10,520 bases of DNA from an uncultured Candidatus Saccharibacteria bacterium (GTDB lineage Bacteria; Patescibacteria; Saccharimonadia; Saccharimonadales; Nanosynbacteraceae), in assembly GCA_947097375.1 (NCBI GenBank), contig CAMURE010000018.1, positions 1 through 10,520 on the forward strand. Direction: 5' to 3'. Each line of letters starts with the position of its first letter. Within the stretch, counting starts at the first letter, position 1. The translations under genes and the position numbers were made by a program. Shown here piece after piece: positions 4,764 to 10,520 of the stretch. A model generated the notes under the pieces. It had not been told where the DNA came from and searched no databases. It worked only from the letters and a program-made list of their open reading frames with translations.

Positions 4764-5923
4764 CGACGCCTCCCCTGTCGACGGATGACGGTAAGGAGCA
4801 TCGCTGCCATGTCCTTGGCAGCATTAGGCTTTGCAAACGTACCGATATTTCGCCCGAGGCCGGCCAAGATCCGCGGCGACTTGACGAGGCCAATGACCTT
4901 CTTGCTCAGCACCTCTGGTGTCTGTTCTAGCGTCGATTCCTCAATGATCACTGCCGCTAGCGCGTCCTGATACACCTTGGCATTCTTGAGCTGATGGCCG
5001 GCCGTCAACATACCATTCGGCACGATCACCGCTGGTTTATGCAACGCCGCCAGCTCCAGCAGTGTCGTCGCACCAGCCCGCGCCACCACTACATCTGCCG
5101 CCGCTAGCATTTCGGCCATACCGTGATGGACGAACGCCTCTAAGCGCCAGCCCGCTCGCTCGTCAGTCCGCTCTTTCAGCTCGTCAAACTGATGCTTACC
5201 AGAGATCAAGAACACCGACGCCTCAGCCAGCAGCTGCTCGCGCGTGGCTACCACCGCCTCGTTGAGGCGCGCAGCCCCCAGTCCACCACCGGTTACCACC
5301 ACCAGTGGCCGCGCCGGATCAAAGCCAAGCTTTGCCTTTAGCTGCCGCCGCTCGGCCGCGCTGTATGGTCGAAATTCCTCAGCCACCGGAATGCCGACAT
5401 ACTCCGCCTTGACGTCAGGATAATTATAGTGCTCCAGCGGCGCCCCGGTGCCGATCTTGGCAGCAAATGGCGCCAACAGTCGATTAGTCAGTCCTGGGTG
5501 CGCATCCGAATCATGCAGCACCAGCGGAATTTTCAGCAGCCGCGCTGCATAGCCAGCCGGCAGACACACGTAGCCGCCCTTGATAAAAATTACATCCGGC
5601 CGCCATCTGAGCAACTTACAAAAGCTCTGAATAAACCCAATACCAACCAAAAAGATATCGCGCAAATTCGGTAGCAAAATTGACGGTCGAAGATGAAATG
5701 CCATACTTTTACCGTGGTAGCGACGGATCTTGCCAGCGATAATCAACTCAACCGGGATCGTCTCATCAAATTTACCAAAAATACCGCGGGCGCTAACACC
5801 AAACTTCCGATCACACCAGAACCGCAATTCGTGATCACCCGATGATCGCAACTCCTTACACACTGCTACGACTGGCGTAACGTGTCCGCCCGAGCCGCCG
5901 CCGACCGCCAAGATCTTTGCCAC
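4760..5923 (-). CDS. murG: UDP-N-acetylglucosamine--N-acetylmuramyl-(pentapeptide) pyrophosphoryl-undecaprenol GlcNAc transferase
   Basis: MurG adds GlcNAc from UDP-GlcNAc to lipid I to make lipid II on the cytoplasmic membrane face. The 387 residues show the GT-B fold marks: GGGSGGH at 8-14 (lipid-phosphate loop), KGGYVCLPAG at 115-124, HDSDAHPGLTNR at 137-148 (equivalent to the HEQN-x-x-x-GLTN block), TGGGLGAARLN at 211-221, RAGATTLLELAAL at 282-294 with the UDP-GlcNAc-binding Glu, and GHQLKNA at 309-315. It is somewhat longer than the usual ~355-360 residues. The start is GTG (5921-5923) with AAGGAG at 5930-5935, six bases upstream, and the protein begins with the expected AKILAVGGG. It overlaps the end of ftsW by 68 nt, which is long, and the start of ftsQ by 4 nt. 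Confidence 0.95.
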   Translation of the reverse strand: MAKILAVGGGSGGHVTPVVAVCKELRSSGDHELRFWCDRKFGVSARGIFGKFDETIPVELIIAGKIRRYHGKSMAFHLRPSILLPNLRDIFLVGIGFIQSFCKLLRWRPDVIFIKGGYVCLPAGYAARLLKIPLVLHDSDAHPGLTNRLLAPFAAKIGTGAPLEHYNYPDVKAEYVGIPVAEEFRPYSAAERRQLKAKLGFDPARPLVVVTGGGLGAARLNEAVVATREQLLAEASVFLISGKHQFDELKERTDERAGWRLEAFVHHGMAEMLAAADVVVARAGATTLLELAALHKPAVIVPNGMLTAGHQLKNAKVYQDALAAVIIEESTLEQTPEVLSKKVIGLVKSPRILAGLGRNIGTFAKPNAAKDMAAMLLTVIRRQGRRR

Positions 5924-7139
5924 TTCCCTCTCCTTCCATTAATGGTTTATGCGCCGTGTAGGCTGATAGTTGAAATGCCAGACCCAGCGCGGCTGCGATA
6001 AATAACATACTTGTGCCGCCATAGCTGAGCAGCGGCAGCGAGATACCAGTCATCGGAATAATCCCCGTCATCGAGCCGATATTCATCAGCACATGCGACG
6101 CCACCCAGCCAAATACGCCCGCCACCACCAGCCGCAAGTGCATATCAGCCAGCCGCGACGTCACCTTGAGCAAGCTCAGCAGCAGCGCCGAAAACAACGC
6201 CAAAATAACTAACAGGCCAACGAAACCAAATGTCTCGCCCATCACTGCAAAAATCGAGTCGTTAATCGCCTCTGGTAGGTAGCCCGTCGCCTGCACGCTT
6301 TTACCAATGCCGAGACCCAATAGTCCACCCGAGCCAATAGCGATGCGCGCCTGCTGAATATGATAATTATTTTCATCCTGGCCGGTTGATTGATGTGTAT
6401 CGCCTTGAATAAAGGTCGTCACCCGTTCAATACGGTGTGGCGATGAAAACGTCAAGACCAACGCTGCGGCTGCAATAATGAGCACAATGCGGCGAAGCAG
6501 CCGAGCGTCCATCCCTGATACTACCAGCACTGACAGCACCAGCGCCATGAGCGACACGCCCGTCCCCAAATCTTTTTGCAGCACCACCACCACAAACATT
6601 GATACCGCCATAATAATACCAAGTGGGATCAGTGTCTCATTGATGTCATTGAGTTTGCCTTGGCGCACCCGTTTGGCTAAAAACCCAGCGACAAATAACA
6701 GCAAGCCAAACTTCAATAGCTCCGACGGCTGAAAACTACCCAGCCCACCGAAATAAAACCAACGATACGCACCATTAGTGTCCGATGCAAATGACAAATG
6801 AAGCAGCGCCCCACAAACCACCAACAAAAAGCAAGTTGCCAAGCCTGCGATAAACAGTCGCTTGGCCCATACCTCAGTTAACCACCGATATGGGATCATT
6901 GCCGCCACGCCAAACGCCACCACAGCAGTGATGACGCTAGCTAACTGTTTATTGAAAAAGAAGGTGTCACTATAATTCGCACCGTGTGTATGATTCAACA
7001 CATTCGCCCGTTGCGGCCCCAACGCATACATCACCACCAGCCCCAACATCAATAACAACCCCATATATAGCACGATCTGATACGTCGGCCGGTGTCGACG
7101 CACTGCCTTGACGGTTGAGGTGGCAGTACGGTTACGCAA
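5856..7139 (-). CDS. ftsW: FtsW/RodA-family (SEDS) septal peptidoglycan glycosyltransferase
   Basis: SEDS polymerase that joins lipid II into glycan strands together with its partner class B PBP (here the ftsI product). 427 residues, about ten membrane helices. Family blocks: GAYRWFYFGGLGSFQPSELLK (about 123-143), QKDLGTG (188-194), LPEAINDSIFAVMGETFGFVG (288-308) and GIIPMTGISLPLLSYGG (359-375). D294 in LPEAINDSIF aligns with the Asp needed for catalysis in E. coli FtsW (D297). The usual Q-P-D-x-G-T carries Lys instead of Pro (K189). The C-terminus after residue 395 is polar and Arg-rich. FtsW rather than RodA is favoured by the neighbours. The start is TTG (7137-7139) with G6 at 7145-7150; the next in-frame Met (M26) would cut into helix 1. 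It overlaps mraY by 8 nt and murG by 68 nt. Confidence 0.92.
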   Translation of the reverse strand: MRNRTATSTVKAVRRHRPTYQIVLYMGLLLMLGLVVMYALGPQRANVLNHTHGANYSDTFFFNKQLASVITAVVAFGVAAMIPYRWLTEVWAKRLFIAGLATCFLLVVCGALLHLSFASDTNGAYRWFYFGGLGSFQPSELLKFGLLLFVAGFLAKRVRQGKLNDINETLIPLGIIMAVSMFVVVVLQKDLGTGVSLMALVLSVLVVSGMDARLLRRIVLIIAAAALVLTFSSPHRIERVTTFIQGDTHQSTGQDENNYHIQQARIAIGSGGLLGLGIGKSVQATGYLPEAINDSIFAVMGETFGFVGLLVILALFSALLLSLLKVTSRLADMHLRLVVAGVFGWVASHVLMNIGSMTGIIPMTGISLPLLSYGGTSMLFIAAALGLAFQLSAYTAHKPLMEGEGSGKDLGGRRRLGRTRYASRSSV

Positions 7140-8169
7140 TATGACCCCCCGCCAAAGCCAGCATCACGCCAATAAACGCCATCACACAGCCAATCACCCA
7201 AAATCGCATCGTCACTTTAGTTTCTGGCCAGCCGCTGGCCTCTAAGTGGTGATGGATTGGCGCTGACAAGAAAATTTTGCGCTTAAAGAGTTTTTTGCTC
7301 ACAATCTGGATCAAGCTCGAGCCTGCCTCAACCACAAACAACAGCCCAATCACCGGCAATAATAGCAATGAATTAGTCAACATTGCCACCACCCCCAAGC
7401 TAACTCCATAGGCAAAGCTACCAACATCGCCCATGAAAAACCGTGCTGGATAAATATTAAACCAGAGATAACTGAGTAGTACACCAACCACTGTAAAGCA
7501 AAACCCCGCCAGTAGTACCTGCTGCTGTAGCAAGGCAATCATTCCAAATGCCCCAAAGCTAATCCCCAGTAGCCCGCCAGCCAAACCGTCCATGCCGTCA
7601 GAGATATTAACCGCATTACCAGTCGCCACCACCGCAAAGGCAAACAGCGGGATGATCAGCCAGCCAATAAACACATCCCCCATGAACGGCACGTGAAAAC
7701 TTGCCACACCCAGCTTGACATAGAAAAACCAACCAAGGACGACACCAATGAGGACAATTAACGCAAATTTTACCGGACTACGTAGACCCGCCGCGCCACC
7801 ACCTAGTCCGCGTAAATTGATAATATCGTCAACTAACCCAACTGCGGCACCCCCGACTAGCGCTGCTAGCGGCAGCCATGTCTGCGCTCGATCTAAATTG
7901 CAAAAGAACGTCACCACAAAAATCGAAATAACACCGATAACTCCAGCCATCGTTGGAATATTTCGCCGCAATTTTGCCGCTTGGAATTTAGCAAAAACCT
8001 TCAGTTCTTGACCATCCGTACTCTCCAGGCGCTGCCGCTTCCAAAACCGATATCGATAGGCAAAAAATGTATAAATCGGCGTCAGGAACATTGCCAATAG
8101 AAACGCCCCAACACTGAGCAAAAATACGTGTGTTAATTCGTTGGTCATTGTTTGTAAAGCAGTTGCCAT
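7132..8169 (-). CDS. mraY: phospho-N-acetylmuramoyl-pentapeptide-transferase
   Basis: MraY transfers phospho-MurNAc-pentapeptide from UDP to undecaprenyl phosphate, making lipid I in the membrane. 345 residues, about ten helices, close to family length. Motifs: NIPTMAG (70-76; family often has GTPTMGG), GLVDDIINLR with the Asp pair D114/D115, NAVNISDGMDGLAGG (185-199), NIYPARFFMGDVGS (238-251) with the catalytic-site Asp D248, and APIHHHLEASGWPE (303-316) with the HHH triad. ATG at 8167-8169 follows AAGGGA, and the gap to the ftsI stop is 2 nt, so the two genes are coupled; the second Met (residue 8) is possible but lacks such a site. The product feeds MurG, encoded two genes downstream. Confidence 0.95.
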   Translation of the reverse strand: MATALQTMTNELTHVFLLSVGAFLLAMFLTPIYTFFAYRYRFWKRQRLESTDGQELKVFAKFQAAKLRRNIPTMAGVIGVISIFVVTFFCNLDRAQTWLPLAALVGGAAVGLVDDIINLRGLGGGAAGLRSPVKFALIVLIGVVLGWFFYVKLGVASFHVPFMGDVFIGWLIIPLFAFAVVATGNAVNISDGMDGLAGGLLGISFGAFGMIALLQQQVLLAGFCFTVVGVLLSYLWFNIYPARFFMGDVGSFAYGVSLGVVAMLTNSLLLLPVIGLLFVVEAGSSLIQIVSKKLFKRKIFLSAPIHHHLEASGWPETKVTMRFWVIGCVMAFIGVMLALAGGHIA

Positions 8170-8171
8170 GA

Positions 8172-9920
8172 CTATCCCTTCGGTGCTAATTTCATATAAT
8201 CAATCATCCAGTTGGAGATATCAGTAAAAATTGGTGCAGCGTGAATGTTACCCTGTAAGTTCTTGCGCTTGCCAGGCGCCGCGACACGTACTATTATGAC
8301 ATACTCGGGGCGATTTGCGCCACCATAGCCAATATACGTTGCCACTGTCTCATCCATAGTATAGCTGCCATTAATGAGCGTCTCTGAGGTGCCAGTCTTG
8401 CCGCCAACATCATAGCCAGGCTTGTCTTTATCGGGCATGCGCTGACTGAGGACCGCCCGCGCCGTCGACAGCATGCCGCGCATCGTGGCTGATGACTGCT
8501 CGGAAATAGTCCTGCGCAGTAGCGAGGCGGCCGAGGGCCTCAGGCCGCCATTCACGTCCACCGTTCCAGCCACCACTGTCGGCCGAAAATACTGCCCACC
8601 ATTCACCACCGAACAAAACGCACTGGCTGCCTGTACCATCGTCGCATTCATACCCTGCCCAAACGTAATATTGGCGTAATTCACCTCCGCCCCCGGCCGA
8701 TTCGGCACGTAAAGCAGCCCCGGCGCCTCCGCTAGTTCAATTCCTGTTGCCTCGCCGAACCCAAACTTCTCATGATAATACTCATACAGCGTCTGTCGCG
8801 CACCCGGGGTGATCGTCGACCCGTCGCCTAGCCGCCGCGCAATCGTGATCATACCGACATTGAGCGAATTGTTAAACGCACTCTGCATACTCGTCGTGCC
8901 ACTGAGCCCCCTCAATGCGTTACACATTTTCCGATCCCCCACTTCAGTACAATCAGTATTCGAGTACGTCGTCTGCGGCGTCACCACACCCTTATCGATC
9001 CCTGTCGCCATGCTGAACGTCTTGATAATTGAGCCCGGCTCAAACGGCAGCATTGTCGTCGCATTACTAAATACCGCTGCGTCTTTCTGCTTGGCATACT
9101 CAACGGGATTATACGTCGGATAGTTAGCCATCGCCAGCACCTGACCATTGTTCGGATTCATCACCATCACACTGCCCTCGGTCGCACCGGCCTTTTCGAT
9201 ACCTCGCTTGAGCGCCTCCTCGGTATAACTCTGCACATTTCGATCAATCGACAGCGCTACATTCTCGCCCGACTTCGCCTCAACGCGCACGTTATCTTTA
9301 CTCAGCGTCAGCGGCACATTACGCACGTCCGCCACTGTTTTGAGGAGGCCATCGCGGCCCTTTAGCTTATCATTCAGCGCTCCTTCAACCCCGTACTGCC
9401 CCTTGCCCTCGGCATTCACAAAGCCCAGCACCTGCGCTGCCAACTGCCCCTCCGGATAGTTGCGAATCGACCCCTTTTGATACAAGATACCGACAAAATC
9501 CTTGGCCTTTAGCTTCTCGGCCTGGGTGCGCGTGATGTTGCGCGCCAGCACTTCGTAGCGAGAGGTGGTGCGCTCCAGCCGCTTGGCCGCGTCACTCACT
9601 ACCTCGCCACCGGCAATTTCCTGTAGCGCCACGATAATCTGCTGGCGCTGCTCCTGCTTGACCGTCTGCGGATCAGCGATCACCGTATAGACCGTTTGGT
9701 TAAGCACCACGGGGACGGCCGTACCACCATCCATCATATATAGCTTGCCCCGCTCGGCCGGAATGACAAAGTGCCGCTGCTGACTGGCCTGAGCCAGCAA
9801 CACGTATTCGCTGTGTTTAATGATTTGTAGATAAAACAGTCGCATCACAAAAATCGCCATCATCCCCAACAGAATGATAGCGAGTACGCCGGTTCGAGAT
9901 TGCGTTAAGTGACGTTTCAT
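8172..9920 (-). CDS. ftsI: class B penicillin-binding protein (FtsI/PBP2-type transpeptidase)
   Basis: Septal D,D-transpeptidase that cross-links glycan made by FtsW. 582 residues: short cytoplasmic part, membrane helix at about 12-31 (GVLAIILLGMMAIFVMRLFY), pedestal domain to about 215 with the RGKL motif (57-60; family R-G-x-I/L) and QYGVEGALND (175-184), then transpeptidase. Catalytic motifs are complete: S297-I-I-K300, S352-L-N354 and K508-T-G510 (KTGTSE), plus GQG at 421-423. There is no PASTA domain. Two cysteines, C324 and C333, bracket a nine-residue loop soon after the active-site helix and lie outside the cell, so they may form a disulfide. ATG at 9918-9920 has AGGA about 8 nt upstream. 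It lies 35 nt after the ftsL-like gene and 2 nt before mraY. The operon position argues for the septal rather than elongation PBP. Confidence 0.95.
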   Translation of the reverse strand: MKRHLTQSRTGVLAIILLGMMAIFVMRLFYLQIIKHSEYVLLAQASQQRHFVIPAERGKLYMMDGGTAVPVVLNQTVYTVIADPQTVKQEQRQQIIVALQEIAGGEVVSDAAKRLERTTSRYEVLARNITRTQAEKLKAKDFVGILYQKGSIRNYPEGQLAAQVLGFVNAEGKGQYGVEGALNDKLKGRDGLLKTVADVRNVPLTLSKDNVRVEAKSGENVALSIDRNVQSYTEEALKRGIEKAGATEGSVMVMNPNNGQVLAMANYPTYNPVEYAKQKDAAVFSNATTMLPFEPGSIIKTFSMATGIDKGVVTPQTTYSNTDCTEVGDRKMCNALRGLSGTTSMQSAFNNSLNVGMITIARRLGDGSTITPGARQTLYEYYHEKFGFGEATGIELAEAPGLLYVPNRPGAEVNYANITFGQGMNATMVQAASAFCSVVNGGQYFRPTVVAGTVDVNGGLRPSAASLLRRTISEQSSATMRGMLSTARAVLSQRMPDKDKPGYDVGGKTGTSETLINGSYTMDETVATYIGYGGANRPEYVIIVRVAAPGKRKNLQGNIHAAPIFTDISNWMIDYMKLAPKG

Positions 9921-9955
9921 ACCGCTTGTCCTATTGTACCACTTTTACCCCCAGG

Positions 9956-10306
9956 CTAGCGAGCGTAGTTCGTCTGCGCCGGTGTTTTCATCGCCGAGGC
10001 GACGTTGCTATGCTTGACCTTTTCAAGCGCCGTCAGCCGCGCATTCTGCACCTCTAACTCTGACTTTTTCGTCGCCAGCTCATTCAACTGCGAATCCAGC
10101 CCCTCCGCCTCGTAGCCATAGGCCGTCGTCTTGGTCGCCTGCGTCAAGTACACCAGCCCCAACACCATAATCATCAGCGCCACCAACACCGTATGCGCCA
10201 CTGGCCCGAGCTTGGTCTGTGATCGAAAACGGGTGGCGTTCTGGTTACGGCGAAGCTGCGGCCCAGGACGACGCGGAGTAAATGTGGCGGTTGAGCGTGT
10301 GTGCAT
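9956..10306 (-). CDS. ftsL: FtsL-like bitopic division protein
   Basis: 116 residues: a basic cytoplasmic N-terminus (1-35, many Arg and Thr), one membrane helix (about 37-56, AHTVLVALMIMVLGLVYLTQ), then a heptad-rich stretch (about 62-97, LDSQLNELATKKSELEVQN) predicted as coiled coil, and a short tail. Sequence alone fits the FtsL/FtsB/DivIC family without separating the members; the place between rsmH and ftsI is the classic ftsL position, hence the symbol. FtsL pairs with FtsB and FtsQ and activates FtsWI. The ATG at 10304-10306 has no clear Shine-Dalgarno (the upstream bases are A/C-rich), so the start rests on reading frame and on the lack of another Met before the helix. Confidence 0.75.
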   Translation of the reverse strand: MHTRSTATFTPRRPGPQLRRNQNATRFRSQTKLGPVAHTVLVALMIMVLGLVYLTQATKTTAYGYEAEGLDSQLNELATKKSELEVQNARLTALEKVKHSNVASAMKTPAQTNYAR

Positions 10307-10461
10307 AAATAATTTCTGTGTGTGTTTAATTTGTTACGGTTTAATGCTTTTGGTGGCGCGTCATAAAGACACGGGGAAACACAGCCGGTCGGCCCGCCCT
10401 CACCCTAGGAGAACGAGCCGCCGAGCTTGCATACTTTTTCCGGGAAAACTATCAAGCGAGC
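10307..10461. other. 155-bp gap before ftsL with a sense-strand hairpin
   Basis: On the minus strand GGCTCGTTCTC (10419-10409) can pair with GAGGGCGGGCC (10401-10391) over 11 bp, loop CTAGGGT. Three pairs are G-U in minus-strand RNA and would be mismatches in plus-strand RNA, which points to an RNA of the operon sense. No U-run follows, so it is not a normal terminator; it may be an attenuator, a processing site or a chance fold. No clear promoter was found in the gap. Confidence 0.4.
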
Positions 10462-10520
10462 TTACTTAGCCGCGGCGTACCGCAACGGTCTCAGCTGCTT
10501 CTGCGTCCTGGAATTGTACT
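10462..10520 (-). CDS. rsmH: possible C-terminal end of RsmH (16S rRNA m4C1402 methyltransferase)
   Basis: Eighteen codons are visible on the minus strand before TAA at 10462-10464, reading YNSRTQKQLRPLRYAAAK. The N-x-R then L-R spacing recalls the NPRARSAKLR tail that closes most RsmH (MraW) proteins, and rsmH is the expected gene directly before ftsL in a dcw cluster. The match is short and imperfect (one residue shorter between N-x-R and LR). Another frame is also open to a stop at 10466-10468, so the frame choice is uncertain. The rest of the gene is outside the window. Confidence 0.4.
   Translation of the reverse strand, partial: YNSRTQKQLRPLRYAAAK

Noticed and set aside
8809..9123. 104-codon plus-strand open frame inside ftsI
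   Set aside because: Lies antisense to a fully conserved transpeptidase domain with all catalytic motifs; a shadow frame.
10320..10520. Possible tmRNA on the minus strand before ftsL
   Set aside because: No T-arm or tRNA-like 3' end, no typical tag ending in Leu-Ala-Ala, and not enough room before ftsL.

Overview
The window looks like a chromosomal segment of a Candidate Phyla Radiation bacterium, most likely a Saccharibacterium (TM7). This is an inference from gene content: a short, tightly packed division/cell-wall (dcw) cluster with no murC, murB, murD or ftsA between murG and ftsQ, GTG/TTG starts, a VirD4-like ATPase tail, and small membrane proteins with Excalibur and DUF4190-like domains. 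No rRNA or other marker is present to prove the taxon.

Layout. (1) Positions 1-515 (+) hold the 3' end of a large protein resembling the C-terminus of CPR type IV secretion/VirD4-type ATPases. (2) Positions 608-818 hold a good extended -10 promoter whose predicted start falls on the first base of a 100-nt imperfect hairpin; this leads into a small three-helix membrane protein gene (819-1451, +). (3) That gene converges on a minus-strand gene (1506-2426) for a membrane-anchored coiled-coil protein ending in an Excalibur domain. The two share a perfect 15-bp bidirectional terminator. (4) Positions 2438-3845 form a 1.4-kb stretch with no convincing protein gene. It holds several hairpins, a 16-nt direct repeat 889 bp apart and a GC-richer island around 3300-3630. 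(5) From 10520 down to 3846 all genes are on the minus strand in dcw order: probable rsmH tail, ftsL-like, ftsI/PBP2, mraY, ftsW, murG, ftsQ.

The dcw genes cooperate in septal peptidoglycan synthesis. MraY makes lipid I and MurG makes lipid II in the inner leaflet; FtsW polymerises glycan and PBP2/FtsI cross-links it; FtsL and FtsQ are bitopic scaffold proteins of the divisome. Overlaps (mraY/ftsW 8 nt, ftsW/murG 68 nt, murG/ftsQ 4 nt) and a 2-nt gap (ftsI/mraY) point to one transcript with translational coupling.

The most unusual signal is that both convergent accessory genes have the same upstream design: an extended -10 element (TGATATACT or TGATATATT) followed, at the predicted +1, by a long imperfect hairpin that would form the start of the 5' UTR. 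The two hairpins do not share obvious sequence. The ORF-free gap with direct repeats is the second point of interest. All pairing was done by eye and needs folding and covariation tests.
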